From positions 1,860,001-1,924,000 of the forward strand of contig NZ_CP019724.1 of the NCBI RefSeq assembly GCF_002005225.1: a stretch of 64,000 bases of DNA, in the 5' to 3' direction. This DNA is from Streptomyces pactum (GTDB taxonomy: Bacteria; Actinomycetota; Actinomycetes; Streptomycetales; Streptomycetaceae). This document shows, in pieces, positions 51,822-60,647 of this stretch. The notes beneath the pieces are model-generated. The model was not told where the DNA came from, made no database searches, and saw only the letters and a program-made list of their open reading frames with translations. Position 1 is the stretch's first letter. The number at the start of each line of letters is the position of its first letter. The translations under genes and the position numbers were made by a program.

Positions 51822-53444
51822 ATGCCTCCCGGCACGAAGAAAGCCACCGACCAGGCGGAGCTGTTCAGCGCCTCCACCGCCAAGGAGATCCAGGCCATCC
51901 TGTGGAAGGCCGCGGACAAGCTGCGCGGCTCCATCGACGCCGCGCAGTACAAGGAGTTCGTCCTCGGCCTGATCTTCCTGAAGTACGTCTCCGACGCCTT
52001 CGACGAGCGCCGCAACGAGCTGAGGAAGGAGCTCGCCGAGGACGGCATCGACGAGGAGCGCCTCGACGACTTCCTGGAGGACCGCGACGAGTACACCGGT
52101 GCCCACGTCTTCTGGGTCCCGGAGACCGCGCGGTGGTCGTGGATCGCCGCGAACGCCAAGAGCCAGGGCGTCGGCAGGCTCCTCGACGAGGCGATGGACG
52201 CGGTCATGGCGGAGAACGCCTCGCTGAAGGGCGTCCTGCCGAAGATCTTCAACCGCGACAACGTCGACCAAAAGCGTCTGGCCGAGCTCGTCGACCTCAT
52301 CAGCGACGCCCGCTTCGGCGGCACCGAGGACAAGCCGGCACAGGATGTCCTGGGCGAGGTCTACGAGTACTTCCTCGGCAACTTCGCACGGGCGGAGGGC
52401 AAGCGGGGTGGTGAGTTCTACACCCCGCAGTCGGTCGTCCGACTGATCGTCGAGATCCTGGAGCCGTACGGGGGCCGGGTGTACGACCCGGCGTGCGGCT
52501 CGGGCGGCATGTTCGTCCAGGCCAGCAAGTTCATCGAGGCGCACCGGGGCCGCGGCCACAAGGCGGACATCGCGGTCTACGGCCAGGAGCTCAACGAGCG
52601 CACGTGGCGTCTGGCCAAGATGAACCTCGCCATCCACGGCATCGACGGCAACCTCGCCGGTCGCTGGGGCGACACCTTCGCCGAGGACAAGCACCCGGAC
52701 CTCAAGGCCGACTTCGTGATGGCCAACCCGCCCTTCAACATCAAGGACTGGGCGCGGGACGAGGGCGACGCGCGGTGGAAGTACGGGGTGCCGCCGCGGA
52801 ACAACGCGAACTACGCGTGGCTCCAGCACATGATCTCGAAGCTGGGCGAGCGGGGCACGGCCGGCATCGTCCTGGCCAACGGCTCGATGAGCTCCCAGTC
52901 GAGTGGCGAGGGCGAGATCCGCCAGGCGCTGGTCGAAGCGGACCTGGTGGCCTGCATGGTCGCGCTGCCGCCCCAGCTCTTCCGCACAACTCAGATCGCG
53001 GCCTGCCTGTGGTTCCTGGCCAAGGACAAGACCCCGCAGGGCGCAAAGCGCCTGGAGGACCGGCGCGGTGAGATCCTCTTCATCGACGCCCGGAACATGG
53101 GCAAGATGGTCGACCGGACCGAGCGCGTCCTGACAGACGCCGATCTGGCGAAGATCGCTGGAGCGTACCACGCGTGGCGGGGCACAGCGTCAGCGCGCGA
53201 ACAGGGGCTGACGTACAAGGACGAACCGGGGTTCTGTCTCTCGGCAGACCTGGAAACCGTACGCAAGCGCGGATACGTTCTGACGCCAGGGCCCTACGTG
53301 GGAGCTGCCCAAGCAGAGGAAGAAAACGCGGAGGCGATTGCCGAGAGGATCACCAAACTGACTGATGAATTGCACCGGCTGTTCGACAAGTCGGCGGAGC
53401 TGGAGAAGACGGTACGGAAGCAGTTGGGGAGGGCCAGTGCCTGA
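51822..53444 (+). CDS. hsdM: Type I restriction-modification DNA methyltransferase subunit
   Basis: A 540-residue N6-adenine methylase that modifies host sites and, with HsdS and HsdR, forms the restriction complex. The N-terminal HsdM helical domain (KLRGSIDAAQYKEFVLGLIF) is followed by the SAM motif DPACGSGG (~residue 222) and the catalytic NPPFNIKDW (~302). The ATG at 51822 is preferred over one 10 codons upstream. The 3' end overlaps hsdS by 8 bp. Confidence 0.96.
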   Translation: MPPGTKKATDQAELFSASTAKEIQAILWKAADKLRGSIDAAQYKEFVLGLIFLKYVSDAFDERRNELRKELAEDGIDEERLDDFLEDRDEYTGAHVFWVPETARWSWIAANAKSQGVGRLLDEAMDAVMAENASLKGVLPKIFNRDNVDQKRLAELVDLISDARFGGTEDKPAQDVLGEVYEYFLGNFARAEGKRGGEFYTPQSVVRLIVEILEPYGGRVYDPACGSGGMFVQASKFIEAHRGRGHKADIAVYGQELNERTWRLAKMNLAIHGIDGNLAGRWGDTFAEDKHPDLKADFVMANPPFNIKDWARDEGDARWKYGVPPRNNANYAWLQHMISKLGERGTAGIVLANGSMSSQSSGEGEIRQALVEADLVACMVALPPQLFRTTQIAACLWFLAKDKTPQGAKRLEDRRGEILFIDARNMGKMVDRTERVLTDADLAKIAGAYHAWRGTASAREQGLTYKDEPGFCLSADLETVRKRGYVLTPGPYVGAAQAEEENAEAIAERITKLTDELHRLFDKSAELEKTVRKQLGRASA

Positions 53445-54561
53445 GTGGTTCGATACTACGCTGGGTGAATTTGTCAGCCTTCAACGAGGACATGACCTTC
53501 CTTCGGGGCAACGCCTTCCCGGGAATATCCCCGTTGTAGGAAGTGGCGGCATCACGGGCTGGCACAATGAGTCTAGAGCCCCCGGGCCAGGTATCAGTAT
53601 CGGACGAGCCGCCAATCTCGGTGTGCCAACATTGACCGAGAAGGATTTTTGGCCTCTCAATACAACGCTCTATGTGACCGATTTCCGAGGAAACAACGTA
53701 CGGTTCACATACCATCTTTTCCAAGTACTGGATCTCGCTGGATTCAATTCGGGAAGTGTTCAGCCCATGCTGAACAGGAACTACATCAGCTCCTTCCCGA
53801 TCAAGGTGCCGGAGCGGCCGGAACAGGATGCCATCGCGACCCTATTGGGCGCATTGGATGACAAGATCGATGTCAATAGGCGCATCGCGGCCACGTACGA
53901 ACAGCTACTCCACTGCAAGTACACCGCCATGGGCCTGTCCGGCGAACCTGACGATGAACACGCCATTCCAGTCACGGCCTTGATCACCTTCAATCCAAAG
54001 CTAACCAAACCCTCTGCAGATGAGCCGGTCTATGTGGACATGGCCGCATTGCAGACCGATCAAGCCAGCATCCCAACATGGACTCGGCGGGCACCCAAGT
54101 CCGGCCCACGGTTCATGAACGGTGACACACTCCTGGCGCGCATCACTCCGTGCCTAGAAAACGGGAAGACCGGATATGTCGACTTCATGGAGGATGGCGA
54201 GGTAGGGCTTGGATCCACTGAATTCATCGTCATGCGCTCCCGCAGTGGGGTCCCTAAAGAACTCAGCTATTTCTTGGCGCGTGATGCAAGATTCCGCGCA
54301 CATGCCATTCGTAACATGATCGGCACTTCCGGGCGCCAGCGCGTAAGTGCGACGGATGCAGCTAACTACTTCGTAAAACGACCGGAAGCAGAAGCTCTGG
54401 CGGTTTTTGGTGAGGAAGCCGCAACAGCGTTCGCCCATGTTAAATCCTTGCAGAGTGAGAACCGGCTCCTCGGCACCCTCCGCGACACCCTCCTCCCCCA
54501 GCTCATGTCCGGCCGGCTGCGCGTCAAGGACGCCGAGAAGATTGTCGAGGACCACGCATGA
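53437..54561 (+). CDS. hsdS: Type I restriction-modification specificity subunit
   Basis: A 374-residue subunit with two target-recognition domains, each followed by a conserved coiled helix (first: PEQDAIATLLGALDDKIDVN; second near the end: NRLLGTLRDTLLPQLMSGRL). The first TRD begins WFDTTLGEFVSLQRG and contains GNIPVVGSGGITGWH. The coding sequence of the TRDs is visibly richer in A and T than the flanking hsdM and hsdR, as expected for exchanged recognition domains. The GTG follows GGGGAGGG. The last codons overlap hsdR by 4 bp. The recognition sequence cannot be read from the protein. Confidence 0.95.
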   Translation: MPEWFDTTLGEFVSLQRGHDLPSGQRLPGNIPVVGSGGITGWHNESRAPGPGISIGRAANLGVPTLTEKDFWPLNTTLYVTDFRGNNVRFTYHLFQVLDLAGFNSGSVQPMLNRNYISSFPIKVPERPEQDAIATLLGALDDKIDVNRRIAATYEQLLHCKYTAMGLSGEPDDEHAIPVTALITFNPKLTKPSADEPVYVDMAALQTDQASIPTWTRRAPKSGPRFMNGDTLLARITPCLENGKTGYVDFMEDGEVGLGSTEFIVMRSRSGVPKELSYFLARDARFRAHAIRNMIGTSGRQRVSATDAANYFVKRPEAEALAVFGEEAATAFAHVKSLQSENRLLGTLRDTLLPQLMSGRLRVKDAEKIVEDHA

Positions 54562-57500
54562 CGCACGAGGACGACGGCAGAGACAACCACCGCCCCCACG
54601 AGTCCGACTGGGAACTGCTCGCCCTCGACGAGCTGGGCGAGCTCGCCTGGGAACCCGCGCCCGGCAACGCGTTCGCTCCCGGCTCCGATCACCGCAGGTC
54701 GTGGGACGACCTGATCCTCTACCCCGACCTCCGTGAGGCCGTCGAGCGGCTCAACCCCGGCCTGCCCCCGGACGCCGTCCGCGAGGCCGTCGCCACGGCC
54801 GCGGCCCCGGCGTCTCAGGACACGTACGAGGAGAACCGCACCGCCCACGAGTACCTGACGACCGGCATCCGCTCCGTCACGTACACCGACGCCTTCGGCG
54901 CCGAGCACAACCCGACCATCAGTCTCGTCAACCTGGACGATCCCGACGCGAACGTCTACCGCGCGCTCAACCAGGTCACCGTCATCGACGGTGAGAAGAA
55001 TCGCCGCTTCGACGTCGTCCTGTACGTCAACGGCCTGCCCGTCGCCGTGCTGGAGCTGAAGCGGGCCGGCGACGAGGACGCCACGCTCCAGACGGCGCAC
55101 TCGCAGGTCACCCGGTACGTCCAGGAGTTCCCGACCGCCTTCCGCTACAACGCGGTGGTCCTGCTCTCCGACGGCATCACCGCGAAGTACGGCACGCCCT
55201 TCACCCCGTACGAGCACTTCGCGCCGTGGAACACGGACGAGTTCGGCAACCGCGTCGACGTGCTAGAGGCCGAGGGCATATGGGACTCGGGACAGAACCT
55301 CGCCCTGCACGGCCTGTTCACCCAGCCGCGCTTCCTCTCCCTCGTCCGGTCCTTCGTCAACTTCGTCCCGTCGAGGCGGATGAAGCGGATCGCCAAGCCG
55401 CACCAGTTCTACGCGGTGACCCGCGCCGCCGAGGCCGTACGAGAGGCCGCGGCAAGCGACGGCAAGGCCGGCGTCGTCTGGCACACGCAGGGCTCGGGCA
55501 AATCCGAGGAGATGGTGCTCACCACGACGATGGTGATGCGCGACCCGGCGCTGCTGAACCCGACGGTCGTGGTCATCACGGACCGAACCGACCTCGACGA
55601 CCAGCTGTTCTCCACCTTCCTCGAGAGCGAGGTCCTCCCGGAGAGCCCGCACCAGGTGCAGACCCGGGCCGAGCTTCGCGAGAAACTGGCGGCCAAGGGC
55701 GTCGGCGGCATCCTCTTCACCACGCTGCAGAAGTTCGGCCGTACGAAAGAGGAGAAGGAGTCCGGCGCGGACCATCCACTCCTCTCCGACCGGCGCAACA
55801 TCGTGGTGGTCGTCGACGAGGCGCACCGCAGCCACTACGACTCCCTCAACGGCTACGCCCGCCACCTGCGTGACGCGCTTCCGCACGCCACGCTGCTGGC
55901 CTTCACCGGCACCCCGATCTCCCAGGACGACCGCAACACCCGTGACGTGTTCGGCGACAAGGGCGCGTACGACGGCTACGTCGACATCTACGACCTCAAG
56001 CGGGCCGCCGACGACGGGGCCACCGTCAAGGTCTTCCACGAGAGCCGGGTGATCTCGCTCGTCCTCGACAAGGACGTCGATCCCACGAAGATCGACGAGG
56101 AGGCCGACCGCATCACCGACGGTCTCGACGACACCGAGCGCCGCCGCGTCGAGCAGGCCGTCGCCACGATGAACGCGATGTACGGCACGCCCGCCCGCAT
56201 ACGGGACCTCGCCGAAAACCTGGTAAAGCACTGGGAGGCGCGGCGAGAGCGGATGCATCCGTTCGTCGGCGTCTCGGAGAAGGGCGGTGCGGCCGGCAAG
56301 GCGATGGTCGTGTGCGCGACCCGGGAGATCTGCGTCCGCGTCTATGACGCCCTGCGCGAGCTGCGGCCCGAATGGCACAGCGACGAGATCGACAAGGGCG
56401 CCATGAAGGTCGTCTTCTCCACGAACTCGCGCAAGGACCCCGACCGCCTGCTCGCCCACTCCCTGAGCGACACCCGGCGGAAGGCGGTCATCAACCGGGC
56501 GAAGGACCCCGACGACGAGCTCGAGCTGCTCATCGTCAACAACATGCTGCTGACCGGCTTCGACGCCCCGCCGGTCCACACGATGTACCTGGACCGGCCG
56601 CTCAAGGGCGCCAACCTGATGCAGGCGCTGGCCCGCGTCAACCGCCGCTTCCGTGCAAAGCAGGACGGCCTCCTCGTCGGGTATGCGCCGCTGACCGAGA
56701 ACCTCCAGCGGGCGATCGCCGAGTACACCGAGGCCGACCAGGAGGACCGCACGCTCGGACAGGACGTCGACCGGGCTCTGGACGAGCTGCGCAACGAGTA
56801 CGACGTCCTCTCGGACATCCTGCGCGGTTTCGGCTGGCGGGAACGGCTGGCCATGCCGGCGAGGACAGCGTTCATCGACGCCGCCATCCGGGCCGCCAAC
56901 TACCTCCGGGACCCGCAGACCGCGGGCAACGACCCGGAGAAGCTGGACGATCCCCGGCAGACCCTCGGGCGCCGCTTCCGCGACCACGCCCACCGGCTGG
57001 AGCGCTTCTACGCGCTGTGCGGCAGCGCCACGAACATCGGCGAGCGGTTCCCGGACCACCCGACCTGGCGGCGGGACATCCAGTTCTTCGTCGAGGTCCG
57101 CGCCTACATGGCGAAGTACGACGCGATGGACCGCGAGGCGCGCGGTCTGCCGGTGGCCCGCGATGTCGAGCTGTACCTGGCGCAGCTGACCTCCTCGGTC
57201 GTCGAGACCAGCGGCGTGACGGACCTGTTCGCGGAGGCCGGCCTGGAGACCGCCGACCTGACGCAGCTCAACGACGCGCTCGTCGGCCGGCTGCTGAACA
57301 GCGAGACCCCGCACCTGGCGGCGGAGGCGCTGCGGCGGCTCATCGAGAAGAAGATGCGTGAGGTGACACGGCACAACGTCGTGCGCCGCACGACGTTCTC
57401 CGAGCGGCTTCAGGACCTGATGGTCCGGTACATGCGGCAGCAGTACACGAGCGCTGAGCTCATCGCCAAGCTGATCGAGATGGCCAAGGAGGTCATGGAG

Positions 57501-57836
57501 GACAGCCGGCGCGGCGAGAAGTTCGACCCGCCGCTGGACTGGCGCGAGCTCGCCTTCTACGACGCGGTCGCCGACCACGGCACGGCGCGTTCGGTGATGG
57601 GCGATGAGGTGCTGGCCGGGATCGCCCGCGAACTGGTCGCTGAGGTACGGAGCAAGCTCAAGCCGGACTGGATCGCCCGCGAGCCGGTCCGGGCCCGCTT
57701 GCGCAGCGCCATCAAACGCCTCCTGGCCCGCCGCAACTACCCTCCGGACCAGGCCCCGGAGGCCATCGACCTGGTGCTGAAGCAGATGGAACACTTCGCC
57801 AACGAGTGGTCCACCACCAACCTCCCGGACGACTGA
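54558..57836 (+). CDS. hsdR: Type I restriction endonuclease subunit
   Basis: A 1092-residue motor-nuclease that translocates and cuts DNA lacking host methylation. The N-terminal nuclease domain has D152 and the E167-x-K169 pair in RFDVVLYVNGLPVAVLELKR. The SF2 motor has Walker A HTQGSGKS (~309-317), DEAH (420-423), a SAT-like TGTP and the late QALARVNR. The C-terminal helical domain that contacts HsdM is complete. ATG overlaps the hsdS stop by 4 bp. All active-site residues appear intact, so the system is probably functional. Confidence 0.96.
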   Translation: MTHEDDGRDNHRPHESDWELLALDELGELAWEPAPGNAFAPGSDHRRSWDDLILYPDLREAVERLNPGLPPDAVREAVATAAAPASQDTYEENRTAHEYLTTGIRSVTYTDAFGAEHNPTISLVNLDDPDANVYRALNQVTVIDGEKNRRFDVVLYVNGLPVAVLELKRAGDEDATLQTAHSQVTRYVQEFPTAFRYNAVVLLSDGITAKYGTPFTPYEHFAPWNTDEFGNRVDVLEAEGIWDSGQNLALHGLFTQPRFLSLVRSFVNFVPSRRMKRIAKPHQFYAVTRAAEAVREAAASDGKAGVVWHTQGSGKSEEMVLTTTMVMRDPALLNPTVVVITDRTDLDDQLFSTFLESEVLPESPHQVQTRAELREKLAAKGVGGILFTTLQKFGRTKEEKESGADHPLLSDRRNIVVVVDEAHRSHYDSLNGYARHLRDALPHATLLAFTGTPISQDDRNTRDVFGDKGAYDGYVDIYDLKRAADDGATVKVFHESRVISLVLDKDVDPTKIDEEADRITDGLDDTERRRVEQAVATMNAMYGTPARIRDLAENLVKHWEARRERMHPFVGVSEKGGAAGKAMVVCATREICVRVYDALRELRPEWHSDEIDKGAMKVVFSTNSRKDPDRLLAHSLSDTRRKAVINRAKDPDDELELLIVNNMLLTGFDAPPVHTMYLDRPLKGANLMQALARVNRRFRAKQDGLLVGYAPLTENLQRAIAEYTEADQEDRTLGQDVDRALDELRNEYDVLSDILRGFGWRERLAMPARTAFIDAAIRAANYLRDPQTAGNDPEKLDDPRQTLGRRFRDHAHRLERFYALCGSATNIGERFPDHPTWRRDIQFFVEVRAYMAKYDAMDREARGLPVARDVELYLAQLTSSVVETSGVTDLFAEAGLETADLTQLNDALVGRLLNSETPHLAAEALRRLIEKKMREVTRHNVVRRTTFSERLQDLMVRYMRQQYTSAELIAKLIEMAKEVMEDSRRGEKFDPPLDWRELAFYDAVADHGTARSVMGDEVLAGIARELVAEVRSKLKPDWIAREPVRARLRSAIKRLLARRNYPPDQAPEAIDLVLKQMEHFANEWSTTNLPDD

Positions 57837-57980
57837 CACACGCGATCTGCGCACTCGTCGTCCGCGCTTCGCCCCGGCACCGGTCCTCCGTGCCGGAACG
57901 AAGCAGCCTTCCTGCGTGGCGAGTCCAGGGCCATGTGGTTCTGGTCTTGTCGCGGGCGGCCTCCTGTCGCCGCCCACTGG

Positions 57981-59069
57981 TCAGGTGAGGCCGGCGGTGG
58001 CGTTGTCCTCCCAGCCGTCGACCCGCTGGAAATAGCCGTTCATGGAGCGGGAGTGCCGGGCCCAGCCGCCCTGGTCGGCGATCGCCACGGCATCCTTGCC
58101 CTTCTTGCGGGCGGTCGTGGCCAGGCCGATGCGGAGGGAGTGGCCGGTCCAGGCGAGCGGGATCCCGGCGCGGGCGCTGATCCGCTTCACGGCCCGGGTG
58201 ACGGAGTCGGGGACCATGCCGCCGGTGACGTTGCCGTGCCGGTCGACGCCGACGAACGCGGGGGCGTCCGGCTCCGACCAGTGCGACGGGGCCTCGGCGG
58301 CGAGGCGGGCCCGGTACATCTTCCACGCTTCCACCGGGCAAATCGCCGGATCCTGCTGGTAGTTGATCTTCGCATCACGGACGCTGTGCTTCGTCTTGCC
58401 GGTGAGCACCGACACGACCAGGCCGCGCGAGGTGAGGGCGACGTCTCCGGCGAGGAGTCCGGCGGGGTCCTGGGCACGCGAGGCGTAGTGGAAGCCGGTC
58501 AGGACGAGCGCCTTGTCCCGAGTTCCGGCGAGGGTGTCGGGGCATGCCCTCGCCACCCGGTACAGGTCGGGGACCTCGGCCGCGGCGGCCTGGCCCCGGC
58601 CTCGCCGCTCCCCCGCCTTCAGCAACTCCACGGCTGCCGCCTCCAGGGTCACCCGGGCCTGCGCCTGGTCGTCCCGGTTCACCTCCGCGCCACGGCGGCG
58701 CAGCTCCACGACGGCTCCGGCGAGGATCGTGCTCGCCGACGACGGGGCGTAGCCCTTCCCGTCCACCCGGCCCCGGTCCAGCAGCCACACGACGAACGCC
58801 ACCAACGCACCACGCGTGCATTCCAGTTCGGGAAAGCCCTGCGTTCCGCAGAACCGCGTCCAGACCTTCCACGCCTTCGCGTACGTGTCCGTCGTGTTGG
58901 CCGGTCGCAGTCGCCGCCGTACCTCGTCCGCGAAGTCCTCCGCGTCCGCCAGGCGCCGCGCGACCTCGACACCGTGGCGCTCCGCCCACTGGACGACCAG
59001 CGGGGACCGCTCCGCCGGAACGGGAGTCGTGCCCCCCTCTCCCGACGGGTGCTCGGTGTCGATGCTCAA
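57981..59069 (-). CDS. Tyrosine recombinase/integrase
   Basis: A 362-residue site-specific recombinase. The N-terminal SAM-like domain spans ~30-155. The catalytic residues are R198 in HYASRAQD, H310-x2-R313 in GHSLRIG, the H/W position in GGWARHS, and the nucleophile Y346 in MNGYF. The best start is TTG after GGGGGAG; no in-frame ATG or GTG fits. It is convergent with hsdR, 144 bp apart, and is the likely mobility gene for part of the island, or the remains of an older element. No attachment site was found. Confidence 0.92.
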   Translation of the reverse strand: MSIDTEHPSGEGGTTPVPAERSPLVVQWAERHGVEVARRLADAEDFADEVRRRLRPANTTDTYAKAWKVWTRFCGTQGFPELECTRGALVAFVVWLLDRGRVDGKGYAPSSASTILAGAVVELRRRGAEVNRDDQAQARVTLEAAAVELLKAGERRGRGQAAAAEVPDLYRVARACPDTLAGTRDKALVLTGFHYASRAQDPAGLLAGDVALTSRGLVVSVLTGKTKHSVRDAKINYQQDPAICPVEAWKMYRARLAAEAPSHWSEPDAPAFVGVDRHGNVTGGMVPDSVTRAVKRISARAGIPLAWTGHSLRIGLATTARKKGKDAVAIADQGGWARHSRSMNGYFQRVDGWEDNATAGLT

Positions 59070-59096
59070 CAGGCACTCCCCCGATTGTTCATGACG

Positions 59097-59119
59097 TCGG
59101 ATAAGGAGAGGTTATCCGA
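59097..59119. promoter_or_regulatory. Inverted repeat upstream of the integrase
   Basis: TCGGATAA and TTATCCGA face each other across 7 bases (GGAGAGG), 28 bp from the integrase start. Possible operator for the integrase or the divergent gene, or a recombinase arm site. Confidence 0.5.
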
Positions 59120-59276
59120 TGCCAGATGTCCCGTCGTGCCCAGCCGCCGGACAGATCACCTCTCCTCATGGAGAATTCCGGCCAGATTCTTCGGGTGCTA
59201 CATGCCTGCCGGGAAGCGCGGGCCTACTCTTCATGGAGATCCCGCAGAACTGAGTAAGAATCTGACGGAAGGCCAT

Positions 59277-59882
59277 ATGAAGATCACGATCGAGGGCGCG
59301 GACAAGGACTTCACCGAGAAGCTCGTCGCGCTCGCCGCAGCGCACCACGCAGAACTGACTGTCGCGGCCGTCGACACCGCCTGGACCGTCGAGCGCGCCA
59401 CGCGCTTCCTGCGCTCGCTGACCGCCGGCGCCCGCCGGTTCGCCGAGATGGTCATCGTCGACGGCGACGGTTACATCGACGCGGACCAACTACGCGCCGC
59501 TATCGGGAAACTCAACGGCCCGACCGTCGCCCTGTCCCGTGCCGTCCCGCGCGGCGTGCGCGAGGGCTGGTGGCCCGAAGGCATCAGTGTGCCCATCGCC
59601 CCGGTCCACGACCCGGACAATCCCAGCTGGCACAAAATCATCGCCTACGAGATGACCAGCGAGAACGTGCCCGTCTTCCGTTCCGCCGTCGCCGCCCTGG
59701 CCACCGGCCGTCGGGCCCCTGTGTCACCTGAACCACCTGCCCCCTGGAGCGGGGATGCGCCGTCGGCCTTCGCCGTGCCACCCGGCTGGGGCTCCGGCGA
59801 CGACGTACCGCTGGTCGTTCTCGACGAGGGCGGCACCCATGCAGGGGCCGACACCACCAGCGAGCATCAGCAGGACAGATGA
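59277..59882 (+). CDS. Hypothetical protein, 201 aa
   Basis: MKITIEGADKDFTEKLVALA starts an alpha/beta region of ~115 residues. WHKIIAYEMTSENVPVFRSA follows at ~125-145, and then a Pro/Gly/Asp-rich disordered tail. The ATG has GGAAGG close upstream. No membrane segment. The only gene of its transcription unit, divergent from the integrase. No family recognised. Confidence 0.72.
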   Translation: MKITIEGADKDFTEKLVALAAAHHAELTVAAVDTAWTVERATRFLRSLTAGARRFAEMVIVDGDGYIDADQLRAAIGKLNGPTVALSRAVPRGVREGWWPEGISVPIAPVHDPDNPSWHKIIAYEMTSENVPVFRSAVAALATGRRAPVSPEPPAPWSGDAPSAFAVPPGWGSGDDVPLVVLDEGGTHAGADTTSEHQQDR

Positions 59883-59987
59883 GGCAGATCAAATGGGGGT
59901 TGCGCGCCTAACACCCCTCTCCCGCACAGTCGGCGCGGTCCGTCACCCCGGCGGGCCATGACCGCGCCACCCAGGAGTGATGCCGCC

Positions 59988-60326
59988 ATGACCGCCCTCG
60001 TCTCCCTCGCCCTCGACCAGGGCCTGGATCTTCTCGGAACGGCCCTGGGCCAGTGGCTGCTCGTCGTACTTCTCGCCGCTGCCGTCGCCGGTACCCGGCT
60101 GTACCGACGGAGCCCGGCCGCCACTCCCGCCGAGCCGCCTCGCGTACGCCGCTTCACCCTCCTGCGCACCGAGGAAGCCGACGGCAGGCCCGTGCGGTAC
60201 GAGACCACCCGGCCCACCGGGACCAAGATCACTCCTTGGGTCAGCGGCCGCCAACGCCTCTTCGAACTGACTGACGTGCAGTTGGAGGACGGGACCTACG
60301 CAGCCGAGCCCCTCGACCATTTCTGA
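59988..60326 (+). CDS. Small single-span membrane protein
   Basis: A 112-residue protein with one membrane helix (QWLLVVLLAAAVAGTRLY, ~residues 22-40) and a soluble C-terminal domain with beta pattern (RRFTLLRTEEADGRPVRYET). The ATG at 59988 was chosen because CAGGAG lies upstream; an in-frame ATG 10 codons earlier is possible. It follows the 201-residue gene by ~105 bp. Function unknown. Confidence 0.62.
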   Translation: MTALVSLALDQGLDLLGTALGQWLLVVLLAAAVAGTRLYRRSPAATPAEPPRVRRFTLLRTEEADGRPVRYETTRPTGTKITPWVSGRQRLFELTDVQLEDGTYAAEPLDHF

Positions 60327-60410
60327 CCAGCGAGTGCAGTCGATGCAGTCAGCTTCAGCCACCGGCGCCCGTGGCCGCCCCGCCGGCCATAGGGCCGATT
60401 CCACGCCAGA

Positions 60411-60626
60411 TCAGGGCCCCAAACCCAGCACTGGCGCCCCGTCCAGGAGCGGCACGCTGGTCGCTGTCTGTCCGGGGGTGGTGTCCGTCCGTCCCAGTCC
60501 ACGTACGGTGAGCACGATGGCGGCCGACAGCACGGCCACCACGTCCGCCACCAGTACGACAAGCAGCCTTCCAGCGGCAAGGGGGTCCTTGCCGCTGGAA
60601 GGCTGCCTGTCGGCGGGTTCGGGCAT
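60411..60626 (-). CDS. Possible 71-aa membrane peptide downstream of the MOSC gene
   Basis: The ATG follows GAGG and starts 21 nt after the MOSC stop. LLVVLVADVVAVLSAAIVLTV is a plausible membrane helix. Against it, the first 20 codons lie entirely within a perfect 20-bp hairpin that looks like a terminator. Low confidence that it is translated. Confidence 0.35.
   Translation of the reverse strand: MPEPADRQPSSGKDPLAAGRLLVVLVADVVAVLSAAIVLTVRGLGRTDTTPGQTATSVPLLDGAPVLGLGP
60563..60606. terminator. Perfect 20-bp-stem hairpin, probable bidirectional terminator
   Basis: GCAGCCTTCCAGCGGCAAGG, loop GGGT, then the exact reverse complement. It lies between the convergent 112-residue gene (ends 60326) and the MOSC gene (ends 60648), the expected place for a two-way terminator. 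No T-run follows, as is common in Streptomyces. Confidence 0.65.
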
Positions 60627-60647
60627 GGCTCGACCTCGGCGAGCCGG

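Noticed and set aside
55263..57977. A ~900-codon minus-strand frame opposite hsdR
   Set aside because: It mirrors the hsdR codons and contains no recognisable domain. hsdR has all expected motifs.
59070..59276. A tRNA gene or attachment site at the right edge of the island
   Set aside because: No cloverleaf or T-loop sequence was found here or elsewhere in the window. The palindromes present are too short to claim an attachment site.
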